From: Clostridium fermenticellae
GTDB taxonomy: Bacteria; Bacillota; Clostridia; Clostridiales; Clostridiaceae
DNA: 64,000 nucleotides
Assembly (NCBI RefSeq): GCF_003600355.1
Contig: NZ_CP032416.1
Coordinates: forward strand, 764,183-828,182
Reading direction: 5' to 3'
Shown here: positions 45,344-54,148 of the stretch, in pieces
How positions within the stretch are numbered: position 1 is the first letter of the stretch
Layout: every line of letters begins with the position of its first letter
Program-made: the position numbers and the translations under genes
The notes under the pieces: generated by a model
Told to the model about the DNA's origin: nothing
The model's input: only the letters and a program-made list of their open reading frames with translations
Databases searched by the model: none

Positions 45344-46027
45344 ATGGAAAATAATTATAGAGATACTATGGAAAATTTGTTCGACTTTAAGTATTCTATG
45401 CCTAAAGAAATGACTAAAAGACAAGAAGATATATTAAGGGCTGCTATAAAGGTTTTTTCTGAAAAAGGTTTTGAGGGAAGTAGGACAAGTGAGATAGCTA
45501 AGGAAGCAGGTGTAGCTGAGGGAACTATTTTTAGATATTATAAGAGTAAAAAAGATTTACTTATAAATTTATCAACTCTTTTAATTATTAATTTTTTTAG
45601 ACCCTTAATGTCAGAATCGATTGAAAATATAATCGAGCAAGAAAAACAAAAATCTGTAAAAGAAGTACTCGAAAATATGATAGATGAAAGATTAAAGCTT
45701 GTAGATGAAAATTTACAATTAATAAAAACTATATGTGTGGAATCCATTTATCATGAAGAACTTTTAAAAGAAATGCAGGATTATGTCATACCAAATATTT
45801 CAGCATTTTTAAATGAGTTTGTGGAAAAGAATATAGAAAATAATATTTTTAAAGAAAAGGATCCCAAAATTATAACGAGAACTCTAATAAGTTTGTTATT
45901 GGGGTATGTTGTTTTAAGCAACTTTTCACCTCAATACTTCGCAAATGAAGATAAAAGCAAAGATCCAACAGAAATTGCTGATTTATTTCTAAATGGTATA
46001 CTATGTAATGACAAAAAAGAAAATTAA
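45344..46027 (+). CDS. TetR-family transcriptional regulator
   Basis: The 227-residue protein has the TetR helix-turn-helix ILRAAIKVFSEKGFEGSRTS, EIAKEAGVAEGTIFRYYKSK (residues about 28-68), and a helical ligand-binding domain. Its promoter has a palindromic operator that recurs in the promoter of the giant dehydratase-like gene at 55396, so that gene is a likely second target. The ligand could be an acyl-CoA or related compound, which is inference. Convergent with greA and sharing a terminator. Confidence 0.88.
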   Translation: MENNYRDTMENLFDFKYSMPKEMTKRQEDILRAAIKVFSEKGFEGSRTSEIAKEAGVAEGTIFRYYKSKKDLLINLSTLLIINFFRPLMSESIENIIEQEKQKSVKEVLENMIDERLKLVDENLQLIKTICVESIYHEELLKEMQDYVIPNISAFLNEFVEKNIENNIFKEKDPKIITRTLISLLLGYVVLSNFSPQYFANEDKSKDPTEIADLFLNGILCNDKKEN

Positions 46028-46050
46028 ATATAGATTTTAATATCAACAGA

Positions 46051-46075
46051 GAAAAACAGCAATTGCTGTTTTTTA
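46051..46075. terminator. Bidirectional terminator between the TetR gene and greA
   Basis: AAAAACAGC AATT GCTGTTTTT is a perfect 9-bp stem with A and T tracts on both sides. Confidence 0.87.
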
Positions 46076-46105
46076 TTATATTCAACTGCTGGTATATATT
46101 TTAGG

Positions 46106-46573
46106 TTAATCTATTAATTTTATAACTTCTACTTCATAATCACCATCAGGTGATTCTACAGTAGATTTTTCTCCGACTTTTGATTTATAAAGGGCTTTAC
46201 CTAATGGAGAATCAATACTTATTCTCATGTTTTTAGCATCAGCTTCTACTGAACTTACAAGAGTTACTTTCTCTTCATCATCAACATCATAGAATTTTAT
46301 AAGTGCAGTTTTGTTTATGCCAAAAACATCAGCTTCATCAGTATCTTCGATAATTACTGCTGTTTTCAATTGTTGTTCTAATTCTAAAATTCTAGTTTCT
46401 GTCATTGATTGGTCATCTTTTGCTGCGCTATAGTCAGCGTTTTCACTTAAATCACCCTGTGCACGTGCAGATTTTAAGGCGGCTTTAATTTCTACTCTTT
46501 TTACGGTTTTTAAGTATTCTAATTCGTCTTCTAGTTTTTTCTTACCAGATTCGGTTAAAATTAAATTACGCAT
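46106..46573 (-). CDS. greA: Transcription elongation factor GreA
   Basis: GreA rescues backtracked RNA polymerase by stimulating transcript cleavage. The 155-residue protein has the N-terminal coiled coil beginning LTESGKKKLEDELEYLKTVKR with the acidic tip ARAQGDLSENADYSAAKD, and the C-terminal FKBP-like domain (ISIDSPLGKALYKSKVGEKS). It is the standard length and on the minus strand, with a strong ribosome-binding site (AGGTGA). Confidence 0.95.
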   Translation of the reverse strand: MRNLILTESGKKKLEDELEYLKTVKRVEIKAALKSARAQGDLSENADYSAAKDDQSMTETRILELEQQLKTAVIIEDTDEADVFGINKTALIKFYDVDDEEKVTLVSSVEADAKNMRISIDSPLGKALYKSKVGEKSTVESPDGDYEVEVIKLID

Positions 46574-46794
46574 ACAATCACCTACTATTTTAAATTTTAT
46601 TATATAAAGAAAACTATATGATTAAACTATTTTTATTTTGATTAAAATTAATCATATAATTGACTTCAAAATTAAATAATATTACTCTATTATTATAATA
46701 TTACTCATGTAATAATACAAGGATTTAAACAATACGGCGTTATAAAGCAGTATATAATAGTTATTGTAATAAATGGGAGAGGAATGAATATAAT

Positions 46795-47385
46795 ATGTCA
46801 AAAATGCATTTCAAGGGGAGTAGTATGTTAAATCCGGTTCCGGCTGTGCTTATAACAAGTATGGATAAAGGTGGAAATAAGAATGTATTTACGGTCGGGT
46901 GGATTGGAAGTGCATGCACACATCCACCTATGCTTACAGTGGCCATAAGACCAGAAAGACTTTCATATAAATACATAAAAGAGTCGTATGAATTTGTTAT
47001 AAACATGCCAAGCTCAAAAATGACAAAAATTGTTGATTTTTGTGGGGTTACTTCTGGAAGAAATATAAATAAAATTGATAAGTGTAACATTAAATTAGAG
47101 GATAGTACAAAAATAAAAACTCCCTCTATAGAAGAATGTCCTATAAATATAGAATGTCGCGTTAAACGCATAATACCACTTGGAAGTCACGAATTGTTTC
47201 TAGCTGAGGTTTTGGCAGTGAGTGTGGATGAAAATTTAATTGATGAAAATGGAAAAATACGTATGGAAGAGGCTGAACTTATATGTTATTCTCATGGTGA
47301 GTATTTTAATTTGCCTAAAAGATCATTAGGCAAGTTTGGGTATTCAATTCAAAAGAAAAAATCTAAATATAGAAATAAAAAATAA
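46795..47385 (+). CDS. Flavin reductase-like protein (FMN-binding split barrel)
   Basis: The 196-residue protein matches the flavin-reductase-like/flavoredoxin family: NPVPAVLITSMDKGGNKNVF and TVGWIGSACTHPPMLTVAIR form the FMN site, then ESYEFVINMPS and FCGVTSGRNINKIDK. Such proteins bind FMN and carry electrons or reduce flavins in anaerobes. There is no adjacent partner gene. The ATG follows GGGAGAGG. Confidence 0.85.
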   Translation: MSKMHFKGSSMLNPVPAVLITSMDKGGNKNVFTVGWIGSACTHPPMLTVAIRPERLSYKYIKESYEFVINMPSSKMTKIVDFCGVTSGRNINKIDKCNIKLEDSTKIKTPSIEECPINIECRVKRIIPLGSHELFLAEVLAVSVDENLIDENGKIRMEEAELICYSHGEYFNLPKRSLGKFGYSIQKKKSKYRNKK

Positions 47386-47392
47386 ATTCTTT

Positions 47393-47430
47393 AATTCCCC
47401 CTTACTACATAAAATGTTTTAGGGGGGATT
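47393..47430 (+). promoter_or_regulatory. Hairpin sequestering the L,D-transpeptidase ribosome-binding site
   Basis: AATTCCCCCT (47393-47402) can pair with AGGGGGGATT (47421-47430), a 10-bp stem with one G-U pair and an 18-nt loop. The right arm contains the Shine-Dalgarno sequence, 4 bp before the ATG at 47435. It lacks a T tract, so it is not a good terminator; masking of the ribosome-binding site is more likely. Confidence 0.5.
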
Positions 47431-47434
47431 AAAA

Positions 47435-48133
47435 ATGCATTTGAAAAGAATGATGCTCATTGTATCTTTTATAATTGTGATTGAAGTATTAATGTTATAC
47501 AATAGGCCTCTGGTTACTTCATATAAAGATGTAAGTAGCAAGATAAGTTTGAAAGATAATTACATAATTATTGTGGATACGACTTCTAATGAATTAAGTG
47601 TTTTTAAAGATGGTAAATTGTCTAAGATGTATACTGTGGCTGCAGGTAAGCCTATCAGCCCATCTCCAATTGGCACATGGAAAATAATAAGTAAAGATAC
47701 CTGGGGTGAAGGATTTGGAGGACGTTGGATGGGATTCAATGTCCCATGGGGAAGATATGGCATACATGGTACTATATATCCTAATTCAATAGGTTGGAAT
47801 TCTTCGCATGGCTGCATAAGAATGAAAAATAAGGAAGTAAGGGAGCTATATGATTATATTCCAATCGGAACTACTGTAATAATTTATGGTGGTGAATATG
47901 CAAGATTTGGACAATCTTTAAGAATATTACGTCCAGGAATGACAGGGTCAGATATATATGAACTTCAGTTGATATTAAAAGAAAAAGATTATTATAAAGC
48001 TAAACCTGATGGTATATATGGTGATTATTTTAAATTGGTAGTTCATGAGTTTCAAAAGAAAAATGGACTTCAAATAAGTGATAATGTAGGGAATTCGTTC
48101 TATTCTAAACTTGGAATACGTCTAATAGATTGA
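47435..48133 (+). CDS. L,D-transpeptidase (YkuD) with peptidoglycan-binding domain
   Basis: The 232-residue protein has an N-terminal membrane helix (residues about 5-22), a YkuD catalytic domain (about 42-155) with His111, and the S/THGC signature SHGCIRM, catalytic Cys127. A C-terminal PG_binding_1 domain follows (LRPGMTGSDIYELQLILKEK). It would make or edit 3-3 peptidoglycan crosslinks outside the cell, possibly in spore cortex or in the wall. The start has an unusually G-rich Shine-Dalgarno inside a hairpin. Confidence 0.92.
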   Translation: MHLKRMMLIVSFIIVIEVLMLYNRPLVTSYKDVSSKISLKDNYIIIVDTTSNELSVFKDGKLSKMYTVAAGKPISPSPIGTWKIISKDTWGEGFGGRWMGFNVPWGRYGIHGTIYPNSIGWNSSHGCIRMKNKEVRELYDYIPIGTTVIIYGGEYARFGQSLRILRPGMTGSDIYELQLILKEKDYYKAKPDGIYGDYFKLVVHEFQKKNGLQISDNVGNSFYSKLGIRLID

Positions 48134-48245
48134 AATTATATATTTTATTGTTTGTTTATTGTATATAGTTTGTTTATTATGATAATATATATAGATGAAC
48201 TTTACGAATTCACTTAAGTATATTATAAAAAGGAAGATAATTATT

Positions 48246-49478
48246 ATGTTTGATGTTCAGGAAAAAATTTTAGAAAATGGCATAAAAATTGCAACCGTTA
48301 AAAAAGATACTAAGATGATTTGCATACATTGTGGAATAAATATAGGTTCAGTATATGAGGATAGAAATCAAAGAGGCATATCACATTTCATAGAACATAT
48401 GCTTTTTAAAGGAACAAGGAAACGGAATAATGAGCAAATAAATTCGTATCTAGAAAATTTGGGTGGAGAATATGATGCATATACTGATGTTACTAATACT
48501 GTATATAGTATAGCAGCTTTGGATGATGAGCTTGAACATTCATTGGAAATATTATCAGATATGCTTATGAATTCTACATTTCCAATTGAGGAACTTAATA
48601 AGGAAAAAGAGGTTATATTAGCTGAAATTAGGTCAAGCAAGGATGATATAGAGGATTATAGTTTTAAGAAGGTTAATGAGTTTGCTTTTGATAAAAGCCC
48701 ATTGAAATATGATACTATGGGAGATGATACAACAGTAGCGAAATTTAAAAGAAATGATATATTGGAATTTTATAATAAATATTATGTTCCTAATAACTGT
48801 TATATGTCAATAGTATCTCCCTTTAACCACGATAAGGTGTTAGATATTGTTTACAGGTATTTTGGAATATGGAAATTAAGGCAATTTAAAAGAAGTGAAA
48901 TAGTAGTGGAGGATAATATTCCAATAACTAAAGTTTCGTATAGAAAAGATATAGAACAAAGTACTATAGTTTATGCATTTACATTTAATGATATAACTGT
49001 AGAACAGGAGCTTGCACTTAGGGTATTAAATTATAAGTTTGGTGAAAGTGCTAATTCAATATTATTTAGGAGACTCAGAGAAGAAAAAGGGTTGGCTTAC
49101 GATATTTATACAGATTTAACTTTACAAAAACACATAAAAATATTATATATATATACAGCTGTGGCGGATGAGAATATTGATAAAACATTAGATACTATAA
49201 ATTCTTGTATTAATGAGATAAAATATGAACAAATAATATTTGATGATGATACTATAAACCATATGAAAAAAGTATTAAAAACTGCTATAGCTTTTACTTT
49301 GGAAGATTCAATAAATATAGGTGATTATGTTCTTCGCCAAATCATAAATAATGAAGATATATTTAAGTTCATAACAGATATAGAGGAATTGAAATATGTA
49401 AAAAAAGAGGATATATATAATGTTGCAAGACTTGTTTTTGATAAACCAACTATTCATATAGTTAAAGGCAGGAGATAG
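48246..49478 (+). CDS. M16-family zinc peptidase
   Basis: The 410-residue protein has the inverted zinc motif HFIEH (residues 47-51), with the third ligand glutamate in the NKEKEVILAEI helix, and the C-terminal M16 domain with FRRLREEKGLAYDIY (the R/Y substrate motif). This is the processing-peptidase/PqqL type found as YmxG/MlpA in Firmicutes. ATG 48246 is chosen because AAGGAAG lies upstream; the frame opens at 48195. recX starts 11 bp after its stop. Confidence 0.9.
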   Translation: MFDVQEKILENGIKIATVKKDTKMICIHCGINIGSVYEDRNQRGISHFIEHMLFKGTRKRNNEQINSYLENLGGEYDAYTDVTNTVYSIAALDDELEHSLEILSDMLMNSTFPIEELNKEKEVILAEIRSSKDDIEDYSFKKVNEFAFDKSPLKYDTMGDDTTVAKFKRNDILEFYNKYYVPNNCYMSIVSPFNHDKVLDIVYRYFGIWKLRQFKRSEIVVEDNIPITKVSYRKDIEQSTIVYAFTFNDITVEQELALRVLNYKFGESANSILFRRLREEKGLAYDIYTDLTLQKHIKILYIYTAVADENIDKTLDTINSCINEIKYEQIIFDDDTINHMKKVLKTAIAFTLEDSINIGDYVLRQIINNEDIFKFITDIEELKYVKKEDIYNVARLVFDKPTIHIVKGRR

Positions 49479-49489
49479 GGTGATTTACT

Positions 49490-50362
49490 TTGGAAGAAAA
49501 GGAAAAGGCTATTACAAAAATTGAAACACAAAAAAATAATAAAAATAGAGTAAATGTATATATAAATAACGAATTCGGATTTTCATGTGATACAGAATTG
49601 ATTTATATATATAACTTTATAAAAGGAAAGAAATTAGAGGCTGATTATATAAAAAAGATAATTGATGAAGATAATTTCGTAAAATGTAAAAATTCTGCAC
49701 TTAGGACTATTGAAAGATCATATAAGACAGAGTATCAGATTACTCAAAAATTAATTCAAAAAGGATTTGAAGATAACGCAATTAATCGCGTTATTGATTT
49801 TTTAAAAAAATATAAATTTATAGATGATAAAAGGTTTATTAAATCTTATATTATGGAAAAAATAAAGTCGCAGGGAAAAAATAAAATAAAATGTGAACTA
49901 TTAAAAAAAGGAATAGATAAATCAATTGTTGATTCTGAACTTAAAAATATAGATGGTTCAACTGAAATTAAATATGCAATAAAACTTGCAATAAAAAAAT
50001 ATAATATTTTAAAGAAAACAGAAATAAATTATAAAAAAGTGTACAAAAAACTTGGGAATTACCTAATAACGAGGGGATATAATCAAGATATATTAAAAGA
50101 TGTATTAAATCAAGTAATTGATAAGAATGATTGTGATAAGCAGGTTATAAAAAATAGGGAAGAGCAAGATACAAATAATAATGATATTGATGAATTAAAA
50201 AGGATAGCTAAGAGAAGATATGATATAATATCAAAGTCAGAGAATAGTGCTGTAAGGATATACCGAAAACTTGGAAATTATTTGGTAAGGAGAGGATATT
50301 CCTATGAGAATATAAGAAAAGTTTTAAAACTGCTTATTGATTTTAATGAGGATAATGTTTAA
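49490..50362 (+). CDS. recX: RecX-family regulatory protein with duplicated C-terminal module
   Basis: RecX controls RecA filaments. The 290-residue protein has RecX three-helix repeats (YKTEYQITQKLIQKGFED and FIDDKRFIKSYIMEKIKSQG, KIKCELLKKGI). The C-terminal unit is present twice: KKVYKKLGNYLITRGYNQDI near residues 181-200 and VRIYRKLGNYLVRRGYSYEN near 253-272. Typical RecX proteins are shorter with one such unit. The start is TTG with ATAGGGTG upstream. Confidence 0.85.
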   Translation: MEEKEKAITKIETQKNNKNRVNVYINNEFGFSCDTELIYIYNFIKGKKLEADYIKKIIDEDNFVKCKNSALRTIERSYKTEYQITQKLIQKGFEDNAINRVIDFLKKYKFIDDKRFIKSYIMEKIKSQGKNKIKCELLKKGIDKSIVDSELKNIDGSTEIKYAIKLAIKKYNILKKTEINYKKVYKKLGNYLITRGYNQDILKDVLNQVIDKNDCDKQVIKNREEQDTNNNDIDELKRIAKRRYDIISKSENSAVRIYRKLGNYLVRRGYSYENIRKVLKLLIDFNEDNV

Positions 50363-50434
50363 ATAAAGCATTTTCTTTTTTTGAAATAGCATAAGAGAAA
50401 CTTGTTTTTAAAATGGGTTAAGAAGGTGATTATT

Positions 50435-51628
50435 GTGAATAATATGAAAACTAATCCAATAACAATTATGTTATTTTTAATATTTTTTTATCCATTAATC
50501 AAGGGTTTTTTGTTTAAATTTAGTTCAAGAGATTTCAAAGGTGACATTGATAGTATAAATAGGAATATTTCATTCTTGGTAGCTATTTTTTTAGGAGTCT
50601 ACAGTGGCAAAAAAATATTTATTGAGCACCAATATGGAGTATATATGAATATATATAAATTTATTCCAGATAAATTTACCAATTATATTAATAATAATAT
50701 AATTATTGTTTACTCGGTTCTTATACCTATAATTATATTTTTGATATATAAAATTATAAAACTTTTATTAAATCTTATAAATTATACAATATCCTATCCT
50801 ATATTGGATACTGTTGATAAATTTCTGAAAACGAGAGGAAATTTTTTTAATAGAATAGCTGGAACTATGTTTCAAATTCCAAAAGCCATATGTTATGTAA
50901 TATTTATAGTTTTTATAATTAATATAACATCTATATTTAATATAAGTGAAAAACTTAATAGATATGCTGAAACATCGAGGCCATATAATTACATTTGCAG
51001 AGAAATTGTAATTCCAGTTATGAATTCGACTGTTGCGAAAAAACTTCCAAATATAATAGACAATTCATTCAAAGTTGTAATAAAAAATCCTGATTCAACG
51101 GATTCTGAGGAAAGTACAACTCAAAATTTTGTAAATAAGGGTAATACAATAGCTTATTATAATGGGGTCACATTAGATCAGGGAGTAAAATCTAATGATG
51201 AGATAGATCAGTTTTCAAGACAGATTACTAAAAATTACAGTGGTACTAGAGAAAAAGCAAAAATTATATATGATTGGGTAGGAAGTAATATATCTTATGA
51301 TCATGAAAAGGCGAATAGTGTTTTGAACAATAATTTTAATGTAAGTTCAGGAGCTATACCGGCTTTTAATACAAGAAAAGGTATTTGTTTTGATTATTCG
51401 TGTTTGTATGTTGCTATGGCAAGAGCCAATAACATAAAAGTAAGATTGGTGATTGGAGAAGGTTTTAATGGAGTAAGTTGGGTAAGCCATGCATGGAATC
51501 AAGTATACATACCAGAAGAAAACAAATGGATAAATATTGATACTACTTTTTACAATGGTGGAAACTATTTTGATAATAGAAGATTTAATTTAGATCACAG
51601 AAGCTCTCAAATAATAGGAGAATGGTAA
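50435..51628 (+). CDS. Membrane protein with transglutaminase-like domain
   Basis: The 397-residue protein has four to five membrane helices in the first 180 residues and an extracytoplasmic transglutaminase-like domain at about 255-385. The catalytic triad is Cys in KGICFDYSCLYVAMARA, His in SHAWNQVYI and Asp in NIDTTF. Start is GTG 50435 (AGAAGGTG upstream); the frame opens at 50402. Family members act on the cell wall or as proteases. Repeat copy 5 follows about 40 bp after its stop. Confidence 0.85.
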   Translation: MNNMKTNPITIMLFLIFFYPLIKGFLFKFSSRDFKGDIDSINRNISFLVAIFLGVYSGKKIFIEHQYGVYMNIYKFIPDKFTNYINNNIIIVYSVLIPIIIFLIYKIIKLLLNLINYTISYPILDTVDKFLKTRGNFFNRIAGTMFQIPKAICYVIFIVFIINITSIFNISEKLNRYAETSRPYNYICREIVIPVMNSTVAKKLPNIIDNSFKVVIKNPDSTDSEESTTQNFVNKGNTIAYYNGVTLDQGVKSNDEIDQFSRQITKNYSGTREKAKIIYDWVGSNISYDHEKANSVLNNNFNVSSGAIPAFNTRKGICFDYSCLYVAMARANNIKVRLVIGEGFNGVSWVSHAWNQVYIPEENKWINIDTTFYNGGNYFDNRRFNLDHRSSQIIGEW

Positions 51629-51668
51629 AATGTTTAATAAATTGCTAACAAGAAAGTAATTTGTTCTA

Positions 51669-51928
51669 TATAGAGTTTGTAACTGAAAGCTTAAGTTATA
51701 CTTCAGCTGCCATTTCCAAAATTCGTCACCTAAAAAATTTCTAGTAAGTCTAAGTTCGTATTTATAAAAATCTAAGCAGATTTTATAAACTCACAGGTTC
51801 AAACATATAAAATCTACTAAGATTTTCAAAAATACTTCACCAGGGCTTACTAAAAAATTTTTTAATGTGTCTACATTTTGGAAATGTCAGCTTACGTATA
51901 ACTTAAGCTTGGAATTACAAACCCTATA
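51669..51928. repeat. Palindromic repeat element, copy 5
   Basis: This full 260-bp copy ends TATAGAGTTTGTAACTGAAAG on the left, split, and AATTACAAACCCTATA on the right, so the terminal inverted repeats are well kept. The arms are more diverged than in copies 1-4 (for example AGCTGCCATTTCC instead of AGCCGGGATTTCC, with GGAAATGTCAGCT compensating on the right arm). Flanking TA dinucleotides might be a target duplication. It lies between the transglutaminase-like gene and the deacetylase gene. Confidence 0.87.
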
Positions 51929-51963
51929 TAATTATTTTGACAAAATTATGGGAGATGGTATAT

Positions 51964-52827
51964 ATGGATAAGTATGGTGAAGGTGGACATGGTAAGAGAA
52001 ATAATGCTAGAAGAAATAGGGAAATAAAGCGTATTATAATTATGATTATATCTCTTGTGGCATTATTTTCAATTGGACTATTTATAGGTGGAAAAATATC
52101 TGGCAAAAAAACAGCAATGGCAAGTGTGGCAAAGGAAAAAAATCAAAAACAGTTAGAACAGAAGAAGATGAATGAAAGGGAAAGCAAGATTAATCCAATA
52201 AATACCAAGGATTCAAGTGGATTTAATCCATATAAATCAGATGGTAAAAAGGTGGTGTATTTGACTTTTGATGATGGACCTTCGAGGAATAATACACCTA
52301 AAATACTTAAGATTTTAAAACAATATAATGTAAAAGCTACTTTCTTCTTAATAGGTAAGAATGCTGAACAGAATAAGGATTTAGTAAAGGAAGAAATAAA
52401 TGATGGACATGTAGTTGGAAATCATAGTTATACGCATGAAATGCATTATTTATATTCTAATCCTGAAATCTTTTTAAATGATTTAAATAAGTGTGATAAG
52501 ACTTTAAAGTCGATTATTGGTCCTAATTATAAACTTAAAATTATGAGATTTCCTGGAGGATCTTTTGGGCGTAGACTTGCTCCTTTTAGAGATGCAGCTA
52601 AAAAAGCAGGATATCATTATGTGGATTGGAATGATCTAACTGGTGATGCCGAGCATAATAACGTTCCTGTAGCTAATCTTATTAATAATGTTAAAAAATA
52701 TGACAATCATGACCATCTGGTCGTATTGATGCATGATGCACCTGCCAAGGTAACTACTGTGGAAGCACTTCCAGGTGTAATACAATATTTTAAATCAAAA
52801 GGGTATATATTTGAAACTTTAAAATAA
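51964..52827 (+). CDS. Polysaccharide deacetylase (NodB domain)
   Basis: The 287-residue protein has a basic N-terminus, a membrane helix at about residues 24-44, a charged linker, and a NodB domain from about 95: VVYLTFDDGPSRNN, GHVVGNHSYTHEMH (metal ligands), MRFPGGSFG and the C-terminal LVVLMHDAPAKVTTVEALPG. It removes acetyl groups from peptidoglycan or other polysaccharide outside the cell. ATG 51964 is chosen for GGGAGATGG upstream. It ends in a bidirectional terminator. Confidence 0.9.
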   Translation: MDKYGEGGHGKRNNARRNREIKRIIIMIISLVALFSIGLFIGGKISGKKTAMASVAKEKNQKQLEQKKMNERESKINPINTKDSSGFNPYKSDGKKVVYLTFDDGPSRNNTPKILKILKQYNVKATFFLIGKNAEQNKDLVKEEINDGHVVGNHSYTHEMHYLYSNPEIFLNDLNKCDKTLKSIIGPNYKLKIMRFPGGSFGRRLAPFRDAAKKAGYHYVDWNDLTGDAEHNNVPVANLINNVKKYDNHDHLVVLMHDAPAKVTTVEALPGVIQYFKSKGYIFETLK

Positions 52828-52859
52828 AAGAAGTCCATTTAATGGATTTCTTTTATTTT
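52821..52859. terminator. Bidirectional terminator after the deacetylase gene
   Basis: AAAATAAAAGAAGTCCATT (52821-52839) and AATGGATTTCTTTTATTTT (52841-52859) form a stem of about 18 bp. The stop codon of the deacetylase is inside the left arm. It also faces the TPR gene. Confidence 0.87.
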
Positions 52860-52887
52860 AAGTAGTTTATATTTTTATTAATACAAA

Positions 52888-53244
52888 TTAGGATTTAGAT
52901 GAATAAGATTTCATTATTTTATTAATTGCTTTTTCACAATCCAGATCATTATTATTAAGACACCATGCTGTATTGAAATATAGTAGCGCCTTTTTATTGT
53001 CTTTAATCATAGTGTAACAATAACCAAGATTAAAAAAGTATTTATTGTCTTTTTTTAAACTTATAGCTGATTTTAGTAATTCTATAGCTTTTTTATAATT
53101 TTTTAGTTTTATGAAACATACAGCGGAATTGTAAAGGGCTGATGAAACATTATCCTTTTTAATTATGGCTTTTTCGTACATATATATAGCATTTTTATAG
53201 TCTTTAGAGTTATAGTAGTCATTGCCCATTTGAAAATAATTCAT
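52888..53244 (-). CDS. TPR-repeat protein
   Basis: The 118-residue protein contains about three tetratricopeptide repeats: GNDYYNSKDYKNAIYMYEKA, ALYNSAVCFIKLKNYKKAIEL and FFNLGYCYTMIKDNKKALLY. It has no signal peptide or membrane helix and is a likely protein-protein adaptor with unknown partner. The ATG follows GGAGGA. It stands alone between two terminators or gaps. Confidence 0.83.
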   Translation of the reverse strand: MNYFQMGNDYYNSKDYKNAIYMYEKAIIKKDNVSSALYNSAVCFIKLKNYKKAIELLKSAISLKKDNKYFFNLGYCYTMIKDNKKALLYFNTAWCLNNNDLDCEKAINKIMKSYSSKS

Positions 53245-53344
53245 CTAAATCCTCCTCAACTTTATTTAATAGTGATATCAGATATAATTAAAATGTTTCT
53301 ATAGAAATAATATCCCAAAAAGCATCAATTTATACATATTTACG

Positions 53345-54148
53345 TCAATGGTTTAGTTTTGAAATGAGTTTTTTTTCGAGTATATTAACTCCTTCATACA
53401 TTAGGTAGGCAAGGATCGATAATATCAGTATACTTAACATTACCGTGTCAAGTTCTGAAGTTTGACCTCCAAATACTATTAAGAATCCTAAACCTTCTTT
53501 TGCAACTAAAAATTCACCCATTATTACTCCAACCCATGATAGCCCTACGTTTATTTTTAGAGCAGATAAAAAGGTTGGTACTGTAGCAGGTATTATCAGA
53601 TGTGTTAATGTTTGAAATTTTCTTGCACCAAAGGTTTTTAAAAGTTTGATTTTATCATTATCTACTGAATTAAAGCCATCCAATATGGTTATAATTGTAA
53701 CTACAATTGAAATAAGTAATGTGATTACAATTATCGCAGTTATACCATTTCCAACCCAGAATATTATAATTGGAGCAAGAGCTATTTTAGGGAGAGCATT
53801 AAGAACTACAATATATGGATCTAGGACTTTTGCAGCAAGTTTTGAACACCACAGAAGTACTGCAATTATTGTTCCTAGAAATGTTCCAAGTGTAAAACCT
53901 ATTATTGTTTCCAAACATGTTATTCCTATATTTGTAAATAGGTTTCCTTCATTATATAATTTTATTAGGGTCTTAAACATTCTTGATGGTGTACTTGTCA
54001 AAAATGGATCTATCCATTTTAAATCTCCTGATATTTCCCATAATGCAAAAATAGATACAAGCAATATTATTCTAAGGGCAACTACTTTTTTTCTTTCTTT
54101 TTTTATATTATCTATAAAAACTTTATGTTCTTTTATTTCATCTATCAT
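53345..54148 (-). CDS. ABC transporter permease (SsuC/TauC/ThiX type)
   Basis: The 267-residue protein has about six membrane helices and the binding-protein-dependent transport motif around TFGARKFQTLTHLIIPATVPTF, split, with ALPKIALAPIIIFWVG earlier. It belongs to the nitrate/sulfonate/taurine/pyrimidine-precursor class. The ATG at 54148 overlaps the ATPase stop (ATGA), so the two are coupled. The matching binding protein is probably the one at 59752, about 5 kb away on the same strand. Confidence 0.9.
   Translation of the reverse strand: MIDEIKEHKVFIDNIKKERKKVVALRIILLVSIFALWEISGDLKWIDPFLTSTPSRMFKTLIKLYNEGNLFTNIGITCLETIIGFTLGTFLGTIIAVLLWCSKLAAKVLDPYIVVLNALPKIALAPIIIFWVGNGITAIIVITLLISIVVTIITILDGFNSVDNDKIKLLKTFGARKFQTLTHLIIPATVPTFLSALKINVGLSWVGVIMGEFLVAKEGLGFLIVFGGQTSELDTVMLSILILSILAYLMYEGVNILEKKLISKLNH

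Noticed and set aside
2289-51928. CRISPR array or tandem repeat array from the repeated sequences
   Set aside because: Copies are long, palindromic, dispersed by kilobases and have no spacers or cas genes.
51936-51941. TTGACA as a -35 element for the deacetylase gene
   Set aside because: A -10 at normal spacing would fall at the start codon; it is probably chance next to the repeat end.
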